DNA from: Tardiphaga sp.
Lineage (GTDB): Bacteria; Pseudomonadota; Alphaproteobacteria; Rhizobiales; Xanthobacteraceae
DNA length: 64,000 nucleotides
Direction of reading: 5' to 3'
NCBI RefSeq assembly: GCF_028290495.1
Contig: NZ_JAQGJT010000156.1
Location: 54,063 to 118,062 of the forward strand
Part shown: in pieces, positions 19,099-29,170 of the stretch
Layout of the letters: every line of letters starts with the position of its first letter
How positions within the stretch are numbered: position 1 is the stretch's first letter
Notes under the pieces: model-generated
Seen by the model: only the letters and a program-made list of their open reading frames with translations
Database searches by the model: none
Told to the model about the DNA's origin: nothing
Position numbers and translations under genes: made by a program

Positions 19099-19865
19099 TA
19101 GCTTTCGTGGCGCATTGCCGGATCATGGTTTCCCGGCCCGTTGGATCGACGGACGCCGCAGCGAATTGGCGGGCCATAACCTCACGGCCGGTCGGGTCGG
19201 CCCCCTGGGTTGAGTTCGCGGAAACTCCGCCCGTTGCCTGAGTTCGCTCCATCCGTCAGTTCCTCACATGGGGTCATGATGCCGGCATTATGGACTACTG
19301 GCCGCTAGGCCGATCCTCGGTTCTTGTCGTCAAATCGAAGTCACCGCAGGCCAACTTATGGAGCGCTCCTCGTCCGCGCCGCTTCGAACGTGACGACGCG
19401 GCTTGCAGCATGGAGCCAGCTGCAGCAGCGTTGGAAAAGGCTGTAAGGCGGAGTCATAGCTGTGATCCGAACCGACTGCTTAGATGAGGAAGATCGAGGG
19501 CGCCGCTTCATCGCTCGAGATACCTAATTGCGGTGTCGAGCCCGTCCCGTTCCTCATGCCGCCGATGATCTTTTCTGACAAGCGTCCAATGGCCCTGAGG
19601 CCAGTTTCCGTCCAGGACGGTCTGGTACTCCGGTTCGCGCAAGCGCTTAGGCGCTTCGTCGTAAGCACGGTCGCCGAACTTCTCCATGAACACGTCGGCC
19701 TCGGCTTCCGCCAGCTTCAAGCCCGCACCGGCGTCTGATTCAACGGAAGATCATCGCCATCACTCCACCGAAAGGCGGAGCATAAAAAGCAATCAGGACA
19801 CATCTTCGCTATCCCCGGCAAAGATCTACGTTGCGCCTCGGTTGACTTGCAATGCTGCGACAACC

Positions 19866-21371
19866 ATGGGTAAGTCCCAGGCCGCTCTTCCTGACACCGT
19901 AGGATCAATGATGTTCAGACCGCTGATTTGTGCCACTAGCGTCGTGGTAATGTCAGTATCCGTGCTGGCTTCGCCGTCGAAATCCCAAGAGCGGCCCAAT
20001 CCGGTCCAGGTTGAAGCGCAGCAGCCGCAACCTGCACTGGCTCCCGCGGCTCCGACCGCCGCAGCGTCGGGGACGGAAACCAAGACGGGCGCTGCGTCGG
20101 CTGTCCGCAGCAACGATCCTCAGAAGCAGTGCGTCAAGACCGGGGAGTTCGCAGTCGAACTGAAATCCGGACGAAATCCGGTCGGCGGCACGATCGTGTT
20201 CGCGACCAACTTCCTGCCGACGAACCAGCGAGTGGATGTCGGCGTGCGTGCGCCGTTCGTGGACGGAGTGCGATATTTCGCGGGCATCGACTACGGCGAC
20301 GAGACCTATCTTTTCAAAAGGCAGGATGTCGTCACCCGCCGCGCCGTCGATTCTGACCCGCTCGTCAAGAAGCACTTTCTTGAGCCGGATCAGGCCATCG
20401 TAACCCTAAACATGGGGGACGATTTCGCCTCGATGTGGAATAGGGTCGACCTCTATCTGTACACCTGCAACAGCGCCGTCGGAGAATCCCCTGGGCGTGT
20501 CTCCCTCACGACCGTGCGCCTGAGCCCGTATTGGCTGAGCATCGGGATAACCGTAGCTGAGGTGTTCCTGCTCTACGTCTGGATTGCCTTTGCGCTCCGC
20601 ACGCGGGACCACACCTTGGCGTCCTTCGTCCGCACCCTCGATCCGGCACGGCTCACGGCGGGCCCGGACGGGAAAGGAAGCCTATCCACCTTCCAGACTC
20701 TTTCGTTTTCCCTGGTCGTCGTCGGGCTGATCTCGCTGTTGTTGCTGCAGACGGGGATGCTGACGGACATCTCTGGAACGATCCTCACGCTGCTCGGGAT
20801 CAGCGGGATCGGCGCCACGGTGGCCAAGGGTGCCGACGCCCAACGCAACACTCTCTCAGCCGACAACAGGGCGTGGCTGCTGCGGCGAGGCTGGATTCCG
20901 ATGGCCAAGACGCCAGTCGATCCGTCCAACGCATCGTGGCGTGACTTCTTCTCCACCGACGGGGTTTTCGACGTCTATCGGTATCAGAGCTTCATCTTCG
21001 CGCTGGTCGTGATCGGCGCGTTGATCGCGGCAGGCGTGACGCAACTTTCCACCTTCGTCATTCCGGACACCATCCTGGGCATCGTCGGGCTAAGTCAGGT
21101 CGTCTACATCGGCGGAAAGCTCGTCACGCCGACGAACATGTCCGACCTGAACGCCGCCATCGCCGGGCTGCGGACTGAAGAGGCCAAGTTCAAGGACGCT
21201 GCGACGGCCGCGAAACAGGGGCCTGTGGCAAGCCTAGCGGACGCGATCAATTCAGCAGGCCCAGGCGCCTATGCCGCATATAGGGAAAAAGCCAAGGACG
21301 TAGCGGCGATCTTCACCGCGGAGACCGGAATCGTCGTCGGCGACGCCTCGCTCGATCCGGCTTTGGCATAA
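19866..21371 (+). CDS. membrane protein with several TM helices, paired with the downstream DUF2235 gene
   Basis: Signal/TM LICATSVVVMSVSVLA plus segments YWLSIGITVAEVFLLYVWIAFAL, LSFSLVVVGLISLLLL, FIFALVVIGALIAAG. Confidence 0.65.
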   Translation: MGKSQAALPDTVGSMMFRPLICATSVVVMSVSVLASPSKSQERPNPVQVEAQQPQPALAPAAPTAAASGTETKTGAASAVRSNDPQKQCVKTGEFAVELKSGRNPVGGTIVFATNFLPTNQRVDVGVRAPFVDGVRYFAGIDYGDETYLFKRQDVVTRRAVDSDPLVKKHFLEPDQAIVTLNMGDDFASMWNRVDLYLYTCNSAVGESPGRVSLTTVRLSPYWLSIGITVAEVFLLYVWIAFALRTRDHTLASFVRTLDPARLTAGPDGKGSLSTFQTLSFSLVVVGLISLLLLQTGMLTDISGTILTLLGISGIGATVAKGADAQRNTLSADNRAWLLRRGWIPMAKTPVDPSNASWRDFFSTDGVFDVYRYQSFIFALVVIGALIAAGVTQLSTFVIPDTILGIVGLSQVVYIGGKLVTPTNMSDLNAAIAGLRTEEAKFKDAATAAKQGPVASLADAINSAGPGAYAAYREKAKDVAAIFTAETGIVVGDASLDPALA

Positions 21372-21389
21372 AGCCACAAGGAGCATCAC

Positions 21390-22652
21390 GTGACCAAGAA
21401 CATCCTCATCTTCGCGGACGGCACCGGAAACGAAGGCGGTCTGCTGCCGGACGAGAGCCGCACGAACGTCTACAAGCTCTACCGCGCAACGCGGACCGGG
21501 CCGGAGTCGGTCGTCGATCCCAGCAAGCAACTCGCCTTCTACGTGCCCGGCATAGGAACGCCGACGCCTCGGCACAATAGCTGGATCGCCCAGACCAAAG
21601 AGAAAGTTCGCCAAATGTTCGGCATGGGCCTCACCGAGAAGATCATGGACTGCTACGTCGCGATTATCGGTGTGTGGCAGCCCGGCGACCGCATCTACCT
21701 GTTCGGCTTCAGCCGCGGGGCCTACACGGCCAGGTGCCTGTCCCACGTCCTCGAAGTCTGCGGCGTCCCCACTAAGCAGCCTGGCCTACCGACGCTGAGC
21801 CTCGAACCCAAGTCTCTGCGGGGGGTCGCGAAGGAAGCGGTGGCATGCCTCTACAAGTTCGGTATGCCGATTACCGACGAGAAGACCCTAGCCGAGAGGC
21901 AGTCGAAGTTTCGGGCTGACTACGGCTCCCAGTTCGGCTTGGCGGCTGGGGCCTCGGCATATTTCATTGGGATCTGGGATGCTGTCGCGGCAATCGGATG
22001 GCAACGCTTTTTCCCGGATTGGACGTACGACCGGCACTTTTCGTCGGACGTCCAATATGCTCGGCACCTGCAGTCGATCGACGAAGGACGTAAGGACTTC
22101 AAGCGCGTGCCGTGGGGAGGTCACGGAACGGTCAAGTGGCCCGACAGGAAGAACGAGCCGGAGCAGTTCGACCAGATCTGGTTCGCCGGTAATCACGCGG
22201 ACATCGGAGGAAGCTATCCCGAAAACGAATCCCGCCTGTCCGACATCACCCTGACGTGGATGGTCGACTTCATCACCAAGAAGATTCCCGAGCCGAACTG
22301 CGTCATCGTCGATAAAGGCCTGCTGAAGCTCTATCCGTCCAGCGACGGGATGATGCACGACGAGTGCATGGTCGGCGTAGGCGGCACCTTCCTCAAGTGG
22401 TCCAAGGACATCCGCGACGTCTCCGACACGGCCCAGCTTCATGAGACCGTCTATGAACGTCTAGCAATGAAGTCGGTGCGAAACTTCACAAGCTTCGGGC
22501 CCTACCGGCCGGTAGCGCTGGAACACCATCTGAAGGCGAAGAAATACTTCGAGGCCGACAGCGCCGCGGCTGCAGAGCTGGCAATCACCTCTGCCTCATC
22601 TGGTCCGATCGTCGCAAGCACTGCGGACTCTCCGCCCGGCGCAGTAATGTAA
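21390..22652 (+). CDS. DUF2235 / T6SS Tle1-like phospholipase catalytic domain protein
   Basis: NILIFADGTGNEGG...GDRIYLFGFSRGAYTARCL (GxSxG lipase motif) ... WFAGNHADIGGSY. Confidence 0.85.
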   Translation: MTKNILIFADGTGNEGGLLPDESRTNVYKLYRATRTGPESVVDPSKQLAFYVPGIGTPTPRHNSWIAQTKEKVRQMFGMGLTEKIMDCYVAIIGVWQPGDRIYLFGFSRGAYTARCLSHVLEVCGVPTKQPGLPTLSLEPKSLRGVAKEAVACLYKFGMPITDEKTLAERQSKFRADYGSQFGLAAGASAYFIGIWDAVAAIGWQRFFPDWTYDRHFSSDVQYARHLQSIDEGRKDFKRVPWGGHGTVKWPDRKNEPEQFDQIWFAGNHADIGGSYPENESRLSDITLTWMVDFITKKIPEPNCVIVDKGLLKLYPSSDGMMHDECMVGVGGTFLKWSKDIRDVSDTAQLHETVYERLAMKSVRNFTSFGPYRPVALEHHLKAKKYFEADSAAAAELAITSASSGPIVASTADSPPGAVM

Positions 22653-22912
22653 TCTCTATCTGACGAAATTCGACGTTGGGCATTTCTGTTGCGGTGGCTC
22701 TTACTGCCCATGTTCGATTTGCGTTTTCCGAAAATGGTGAGACTGCATGCGATGGATCAACGCCAATGAGCTTGAAAGCTGGACTCCGGCCAGGTGTCGA
22801 GGTCGGCGATATCGTGACCCGACGTTCGTAGCGGCTCGGCGCCGAACGAAGCGTTGGCCCGGAAGCCAGACGGGCGAAAGGACTGCGCGCTGCCGGAGCA
22901 AATCCATCGCTT

Positions 22913-24124
22913 CTAGAACGCCATCCCGTCCACCGTTGTGTACCGCACGTCGGTCACGTCTTCCATCGACCACCCCGCGTACGAAAGCACGTAAGGATCC
23001 GCTTCGCCCACGAAGCCGCCGCGATTGAGTATAACGATGTTGCGATTATCCTGTTCTTCGTCGCGCTGCATGGAAGATCGATATATGATCGCATCGCAAC
23101 CAAAGAACGACTTGAGATACTCGGCAACGATTTGCGTGGCAATATATTCACGCTGACGTTCATGGGGGCGGACCGGCCTGCTGATTTCGGCCTGCAACTG
23201 AGTGATGAAATCCCATCGGCTGTGCTCGACGAAGTGTCGACGATCTGCCGCTCGTCGATCGAAGGCTGTGAAGTCGAAGACCTTCAGCGGCACGCGTGTT
23301 CTGAATGTGCCGATCGCAATGGAATCGCCGATGCTGGGACGCAGTTCGCCCACGACCGTCGTCTTCGAAAATGCGGCGTAGAACACCGGAATGAATTCGA
23401 CGTTCATCCTGCCGCCCTGAGTCCGCTCCGACGGGGGAGGCCCCAGCTTTGCCGCTCCGCTCGCGTTGAGGACCTCTTCGGTCAGATCGTCGCGCATCAG
23501 GCGAGCCCGGTAGAGGGTTTGGGATGCCGCAAGGTCGTACAGCGGCTTCACGGGGCCCTCACCATACTCGGCGGGCTCGCCGAAAAGCTCGTCGAGCTTC
23601 TGCTTGATGCCGAAGAAGCGTGACGAGAACTGTACCTGTCTGCAGAACTCCTGCCATTCGAAGGCGTACCTGTTGGAAAACCAGTATTCGTCCTGATCGG
23701 CCTTCTCGCGGGACCGCGCCGTCTCTATGAGCTCGAAATTATGCGCGTCAGTGTAGTAGGGCTCGGCTCCCTTGGAGATGTCCCTGTCCGAGACGTCCGG
23801 AAGGGAGTCGATCACCGCCTCTGCCACCTCATCGGAAGCTCCGAGCTCGTCCGAGAATATCTCTTCGAAGGGTTGTCCTTCGGTGCCGTGATAGACGCGA
23901 TCGCTGTCGGGGCCCGTGTCCACCTCGAAAGTCTCGGCTCCAGGCTGGTAATTCTCCTGAAACCACCGATCGGCCTCTTCCGCCAATTCGTCGACCGTCA
24001 CGCAAGTGGCCGAGACGTGATCCGAGTCGAAATCGCAGTCGTCGGGCGTGCCAATCTCTTCGACCCAGACCCGAAGCTTCCCATCGGAGAGGCAAAGCGC
24101 ACAGATGTTTCGATCGTCGGCCAT
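22913..24124 (-). CDS. RES domain protein with N-terminal extension (HEPN/RES-NTD1-like; putative NAD+-phosphorylase toxin)
   Basis: LYRARLM ... FYAAFSKTTVVGELRPSIG ... VFDFTAFD ... YIATQIVAEYLK: RES pattern; N-terminal CALC...C region. Confidence 0.72.
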   Translation of the reverse strand: MADDRNICALCLSDGKLRVWVEEIGTPDDCDFDSDHVSATCVTVDELAEEADRWFQENYQPGAETFEVDTGPDSDRVYHGTEGQPFEEIFSDELGASDEVAEAVIDSLPDVSDRDISKGAEPYYTDAHNFELIETARSREKADQDEYWFSNRYAFEWQEFCRQVQFSSRFFGIKQKLDELFGEPAEYGEGPVKPLYDLAASQTLYRARLMRDDLTEEVLNASGAAKLGPPPSERTQGGRMNVEFIPVFYAAFSKTTVVGELRPSIGDSIAIGTFRTRVPLKVFDFTAFDRRAADRRHFVEHSRWDFITQLQAEISRPVRPHERQREYIATQIVAEYLKSFFGCDAIIYRSSMQRDEEQDNRNIVILNRGGFVGEADPYVLSYAGWSMEDVTDVRYTTVDGMAF

Positions 24125-24132
24125 GTGTCGAA

Positions 24133-24852
24133 CTACCCGTCCTGCGCCCCGTCGAGCTTCTCGCCCCGCGCGACGATCTTCAGCGCGCCGTCCGGCAGGG
24201 GACGCTGTAGCATGCTTGCTTCTTCCCAGGGAGCGTTCATCCAGACGTCGATGGCATCCGAGTTCGCGAGGATGACGGGCATCGCTTTGGGATGGACCGC
24301 GTGGATTTCGGCGTTGGCGTCGGTCGTCAGGAAGGCGAACAGATCGTTCGTGGTCTCGCCTTCCTTGATCATCCGGACGGAGGTCCAGTTCGTCCACAGA
24401 CCAGCAATGCAGACCAGGGGCTGGCTCCCGTCGAGAGCGAACCAGATATCTCCGCCGGCGTTCTTGTTGAATTCACTGAAAGACGTGAACGGCACGACGC
24501 ATCGATGTTCCGGCCCGGTCCATCGCTTCCAGTGCTCGAGGCGGCGGATGTTGGTCGTGCCCTTGTCCGGCTCTTTCCGGAGCAATTCCTTGAAGTCGAC
24601 CGGCTTACCCTTGGCTCCGGGCTTTTCGGCGCGCGTCTGCGCCTTCTTGAAGAGAGTTTGGGACGACCACGGCATGCCCCAGCGCAGCATGGCGAGCTCG
24701 CGTCCGCCCCCTGCGCCGTTGCGCACCACCGGTGCCATCTTGTCCGGAAAGGTGCCCGGCATGGATGGCAGGTTGCCGGCGCTATCCTTGTCGACCCTAA
24801 CGAGATTCTGGATCGCGGCCTGGTTTTTTGTCATGGAGTATAGATTGCACAT
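24133..24852 (-). CDS. SOS response-associated peptidase (SRAP / YedK-HMCES family)
   Basis: MCNLYSMT N-terminal catalytic Cys; [26 protein letters not shown]. Confidence 0.92.
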   Translation of the reverse strand: MCNLYSMTKNQAAIQNLVRVDKDSAGNLPSMPGTFPDKMAPVVRNGAGGGRELAMLRWGMPWSSQTLFKKAQTRAEKPGAKGKPVDFKELLRKEPDKGTTNIRRLEHWKRWTGPEHRCVVPFTSFSEFNKNAGGDIWFALDGSQPLVCIAGLWTNWTSVRMIKEGETTNDLFAFLTTDANAEIHAVHPKAMPVILANSDAIDVWMNAPWEEASMLQRPLPDGALKIVARGEKLDGAQDG

Positions 24853-24857
24853 GATCA

Positions 24858-25298
24858 TCACGTCTCCGGAACGGCCTGTCGCGGGCGCTGCAGCAGGGTC
24901 GCCGCCGGGCGTCGCCCCGCTTGGGCGCATTTCCGGCATCGTAGCCTGCCGGCGAGATCATGGACAAACGTAGTCGGCTCTTGCCGCAGCGCCGCGAGAT
25001 CGACGTCGCTCGGCGTCTTGCAGCGGAAGCACTCGATCTGCAGCCAAGGATATCCGCCGTTGGCGGCCTGCTCGATAGTCAGCGACGGGTCGATCGGCTC
25101 GCCGTCGGCCCACATCATCTCGTTCCAGCTTTCGCAGAGTAGCCGGTCCGCTCGTCTAATCAGGGCGTCACCCTTGGACCGCATCTCGTCCGACTGGGCC
25201 GCGAGGATGCCCGTCATCGCGCGCGCCGCGGGGAGCTCTTTCCTCAATGCCTTCCGCTGCCCTCCGGAAAGGGGCGTGGGGTGATACTTCGGAGCCAT
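24858..25298 (-). CDS. hypothetical protein with CxxC...CxxC zinc-binding-like motifs
   Basis: IECFRCKT...[10 protein letters not shown]; start MAPKYHP. Confidence 0.5.
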   Translation of the reverse strand: MAPKYHPTPLSGGQRKALRKELPAARAMTGILAAQSDEMRSKGDALIRRADRLLCESWNEMMWADGEPIDPSLTIEQAANGGYPWLQIECFRCKTPSDVDLAALRQEPTTFVHDLAGRLRCRKCAQAGRRPAATLLQRPRQAVPET

Positions 25299-25342
25299 CC
25301 GGACATCCAGCGGAGACAGGTCGGATCGGCGACGGCCGAGGT

Positions 25343-25750
25343 TCAGGGCGTCTCGAAATTGGGCCAGCAGCCATCGTCCTCGCGGCTGCCGGTCCGTTGT
25401 CGGCAGCCATCGTCGAGGAGACGCATCCCGGCCTCCTTCCACGTCGTATGCCGGCCGTACAGCCGGACCGCGTCAGCCGTCTGTATATCGATGACACGGT
25501 CGCAACGTCGGCAACTGACGCGCAGTACGTGGCGCGAGATCTCCGACAGGCGTTGTTGCTGGATCGGCAATCCGGCTGGTCTAAAGTCGGCATAAGGGTC
25601 GTTCAGCACCGATTCCCAGTATTCGGGCGGCATATCGGCCGCATCGATTTCGGCGAAGCCTGCAGCGGGCTTTCTCCGGACTGCCTCTATGGCCAGCTTT
25701 TCCATCTGTTTGGGTGTCGGCATGCGCCAGCTCGCAGGATGATCCTTCAT
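25343..25750 (-). CDS. hypothetical protein
   Basis: MKDHPASWRMPTPKQMEKLAIEAV...VSCRRCDRVIDIQT; same strand as upstream genes. Confidence 0.5.
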   Translation of the reverse strand: MKDHPASWRMPTPKQMEKLAIEAVRRKPAAGFAEIDAADMPPEYWESVLNDPYADFRPAGLPIQQQRLSEISRHVLRVSCRRCDRVIDIQTADAVRLYGRHTTWKEAGMRLLDDGCRQRTGSREDDGCWPNFETP

Positions 25751-25953
25751 TTTTTTAAAAATAGAACATAAGAAGAACAAAAGTCGAGTCGAATTGTCGC
25801 CCGGTCAAAACTCACCGATAGATCGCCGAACCCATAGCTTATTCTCGGTCACCGCTGTTGACGTCAGGGCATGTGAACGGAATATGGCGACTCGGGCCAA
25901 TTGCCGCAGGCGACCTCCCTTCTGCGCTCGGGGAGGGGAGGTTAACAGCCATA

Positions 25954-25979
25954 GGGAAGCTTAATGGCCATAACTTCCC
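25954..25979. promoter_or_regulatory. 26-nt near-palindrome GGGAAGCTTAATGGCCATAACTTCCC
   Basis: Read directly; 26-nt counterpart at 33276-33301 and partial copy at 33919-33938. Confidence 0.6.
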
Positions 25980-26070
25980 TTCCCTGCAGACTCGGTCCGG
26001 CCCCGTTGTCGGAGCGGTCTGGCTATACTAGATGCCGGACGAGAGGTCGCTTTTGAAGCGAGTCGCCTGT

Positions 26071-26829
26071 TTATTCTGAAACAAGCATCCGCTTGTCATC
26101 GACCATAACCAGGCTGAGCGTCTCGTCGCGAGAGATCCGGATCGTCTGTTCTCGGACATCGAAGCGAGCGGCGTCGTGGCGACCTAGCCAGGCGCCAGCC
26201 TCGATCTTACGTGGCGTGGCGTTATCCGGACGTCCACCGAACTGAATGCCGAAAGCCGAACTCTTGGGGTCGAGATCCTCCCGAGGGAACCAGTCCCTAC
26301 TCACGCTAGGCGACCGCGCAAACCACTTCCGTCCGCGGGACGTGTGGCAGATCACGAACCCGCGCAGCCGATCAAGCTCGATAAGCCGGATGGAGGTCGC
26401 CGTCAAACTCGACTTAAAGGCATCCGCCAGGCCTCTGATCGACGCGAAGTCGAATTTTTCGATCTGTCGCGCCATCGGCTCGAAGATGTAGCGGGGCATC
26501 AAAAGGTCGGCAGCATATGCATCGGCAACCTTTTCCGGGGAGCGACCTTCGCGGGGCTGATACTCGTCGACCCTGCAGACTAGCGTCTGACCTCGATGGA
26601 AACGCCAGTGCCCCAATTCGTGCGCGATCGAAAACCGCTTCCGTCGGCCCGAGCTTTCGGCCTTCACGGTTATCAAAGCGTGCCCATTGCAGCCCAGAAT
26701 GTGTGCCTCGCAGCCGGTTAGGGGGCGGAAGCGCACGCGTGCGCCGACGTGGTGGGCGATGGCCTCCAGATCGATTTCGCAGGGTTCGGTGATGCCAAGT
26801 TCCTGGAGGAGGGCTTCGGCCGGCGTCAC
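26071..26829 (-). CDS. ImmA/IrrE family metallo-endopeptidase
   Basis: RKRFSIAHELGHWRFH (HExxH) ... EKVADAYAADLLMP. Confidence 0.92.
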   Translation of the reverse strand: MTPAEALLQELGITEPCEIDLEAIAHHVGARVRFRPLTGCEAHILGCNGHALITVKAESSGRRKRFSIAHELGHWRFHRGQTLVCRVDEYQPREGRSPEKVADAYAADLLMPRYIFEPMARQIEKFDFASIRGLADAFKSSLTATSIRLIELDRLRGFVICHTSRGRKWFARSPSVSRDWFPREDLDPKSSAFGIQFGGRPDNATPRKIEAGAWLGRHDAARFDVREQTIRISRDETLSLVMVDDKRMLVSE

Positions 26830-26839
26830 TGCAACAATC

Positions 26840-27244
26840 TCATTTCAGAATGCCGAGTTCGTGCATGGCTTGGAGCATATCGAGAACATCGGCGTCCGAG
26901 AGTTCCGTCTCCTTGCGCGCCGCGAGGGTGAAGCTGGTGTCGCTGGCGTGATCGGCGAGCGCCAGACGCAATTTCTCCCGCGCTTTTTCGATAGGAATTA
27001 CAGGCAGAGCCGTTGCCGCTCGGCTGGCCGTGGCGCCCGCCCGGGCGGCAGCCAGCCGACCCTTGTTGGCCAACAGAACAGTTTTCTCGAACATCGCGCG
27101 CATGCGTTCTGCGTTCGCGTCCGGGGACCCGACGTCTTCCGCGTATTGGGATAGTATCTCCTGGTCGGAAGCCTGCAGGATCTCGTCAGCTAGTTGAAGT
27201 CTTAGGCTTCGAAAGCCCATCTGTTTCTCACTTCCGCGGGTCAT
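26840..27244 (-). CDS. hypothetical protein (middle gene of sigma-like/ImmA operon)
   Basis: 134-aa ORF overlapping the stop of the upstream sigma-like gene by 4 bp. Confidence 0.55.
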   Translation of the reverse strand: MTRGSEKQMGFRSLRLQLADEILQASDQEILSQYAEDVGSPDANAERMRAMFEKTVLLANKGRLAAARAGATASRAATALPVIPIEKAREKLRLALADHASDTSFTLAARKETELSDADVLDMLQAMHELGILK

Positions 27245-27816
27245 GCGATCACTCCCTTCGGACGAAGTTTGACAAGTCGGCGCCGTATCAAGGTTCGTTT
27301 GCTTGCATATCCAGTGCCGTCGAGACCGGTAAGCTCCTTGAGCTGATCCGTGTCGAACCCCTCCAACAGGCCTTCCACGAGGTCCCTGGCGGTCTGATCG
27401 TCGTCGAAAATCGCCAAGATTTCACTTCTTTGAGCCTGGTAAAAGTGTTTTTCCTCGGCATTCCAATCTGGGGAGGCCGGGTCGACGGCATCTTCGATGT
27501 CCGGCTGCATGGTGGGCAGATGGACAATGGAACTGCGCGGTTTCTTCCGCTCACCGTCCGCAATGCTGCTCATGGTATCGATAAGGTGCTTCATCAGGTC
27601 GACGTCGGTAGGACAGTTGCGCTTACCCTGCAACGTTCGCAGGATCGCTTCCTGGGAAAGGTCGTCGGGATCCCAGCCAGTTCCGTACATGAACGATAAT
27701 GCAACGGAATGGATCCTTGACCAATCGGCCGCGGTGAAGGCGCGAATCGTGCCTTCAATCTCCTCGCGTGGCCTGGCAGCCTTATTGTCCCGGTCTAGCA
27801 AGCGTGCCCCTCCCAA
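27241..27816 (-). CDS. sigma-70-like / sigma factor-related protein
   Basis: GTGWDPDDLSQEAILRTL resembles sigma region 2; C-terminal region (LTGLDGTGYASKRTLIRRRLVKL) is HTH-like. Confidence 0.55.
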   Translation of the reverse strand: MGGARLLDRDNKAARPREEIEGTIRAFTAADWSRIHSVALSFMYGTGWDPDDLSQEAILRTLQGKRNCPTDVDLMKHLIDTMSSIADGERKKPRSSIVHLPTMQPDIEDAVDPASPDWNAEEKHFYQAQRSEILAIFDDDQTARDLVEGLLEGFDTDQLKELTGLDGTGYASKRTLIRRRLVKLRPKGVIA

Positions 27817-28014
27817 CGCCTATGCGGCGCGCGGCAGCGCCGACGGACACCATCGTCAATTTTTTTTATTGAGATGTCCGCGAGGCCGGTTCGGCCCCGC
27901 ATAGGTAAATGAAGCCCGTTTTTGCAGCAACCCACGGGCGAATACAACCTGCGTTATGTCGTGATTGCGGCGGCGCAACCGTCTTTCTCGGGTGGCTGGC
28001 GAGTGAGGGACACA

Positions 28015-29166
28015 ATGGCAGTCAAGGCATCACATTTCAAAGTTGGGAACGGCGACATGACGTTGCTGGAGTGCGAGTCGGGCCGCCGCATCCTGGTGGA
28101 CATCAACATCCGGAGCGCTGCGGACGACGAGGCGGACGAGACGCCGGACGTTGCTAAGCAGCTTAAAAAGAAGCTGGACCGCGACGGCAAGGATCGGCTG
28201 TACATCGACGCGTTCCTCAACACGCATCCTGATGCGGACCACATCCGTGGCCTGAAGGAGCATTTCCATCTCGGTGACCCGTCGACATGGTCGAAGGTCG
28301 ACGACAAAATCATCATCCGTGAGATGTGGTCGTCGCCGATCGTATTCCGTCGAGCGAAGGCCAAGGATGAGGACCATGTCCTCTGCGAGGATGCCGAGGC
28401 TTGGCGCGACGAAGCGCGCCGACGAGCCAACAAGTTCAAGAAGGAAGGCACTGCCGAAGACGGAAACCGCATCTTGATCCTTGGAGAGGACGTCGACGGA
28501 AAGACTGACGACATCGCCGCGATCGTGGTGAAAGTGGACGAGGTCTTCTCCAAAATATGCGGCACGAAGGATACCTCGTTCGAAGCCAGGCTGCTGGCGC
28601 CGATGCCCGCGGCGGACGACACGGAAGAAGAAATTCTGACCAAGAACAACTCCAGCGTAATCATCCGGATCGATCTGAAGGTCTCGAAGGTCACCAAGGC
28701 CCGCTACTTGATCGGTGGGGACGCGGAAGTGGCGATCTGGGAGCGGATCTGGGAGCGCAACAAGAAGGTGCCAGAGCGCCTCGCATACGACGTGCTAATC
28801 GCTCCGCATCACTGTTCGTGGCATAGCCTTTCTTACGATAGCTGGTCAGAGAAGGCTGAAAAAGCCAAAGTCTCCGAACCTGCGCGCTGCGCTCTCGGCC
28901 AACCCCTCGACGGTGCGCTGATCGTGGCCAGCAGCAAAACCATCGAAGATGATGAGAGCGATCCGCCGTGCATCCGCGCCAAGCGCGAATACATCGACAT
29001 CCTCGATCCGGTGAAAGGCGAATTCAAATGTGTGGCCGAGAGTCCGGGTGACGATCCGCTGGTGATCGAGGTCTCCTCAGTTGGGCCGCGTATCAAGCGC
29101 GCGGCGTTCGCGGTGAGCGTCGCCGCCGGCACCGGCATCGGCAGCCAGCCGCTCGCTCACGGATAG
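28015..29166 (+). CDS. MBL-fold (ComEC-like) metallohydrolase
   Basis: FLNTHPDADHIRGL (HxxxDH-type metal motif); YDVLIAPHHCS. Confidence 0.82.
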   Translation: MAVKASHFKVGNGDMTLLECESGRRILVDINIRSAADDEADETPDVAKQLKKKLDRDGKDRLYIDAFLNTHPDADHIRGLKEHFHLGDPSTWSKVDDKIIIREMWSSPIVFRRAKAKDEDHVLCEDAEAWRDEARRRANKFKKEGTAEDGNRILILGEDVDGKTDDIAAIVVKVDEVFSKICGTKDTSFEARLLAPMPAADDTEEEILTKNNSSVIIRIDLKVSKVTKARYLIGGDAEVAIWERIWERNKKVPERLAYDVLIAPHHCSWHSLSYDSWSEKAEKAKVSEPARCALGQPLDGALIVASSKTIEDDESDPPCIRAKREYIDILDPVKGEFKCVAESPGDDPLVIEVSSVGPRIKRAAFAVSVAAGTGIGSQPLAHG

Positions 29167-29170
29167 GCCG

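Noticed and set aside
23741-24973. 410-aa plus-strand ORF
   Set aside because: Antisense to the RES and SRAP genes, which carry clear family motifs
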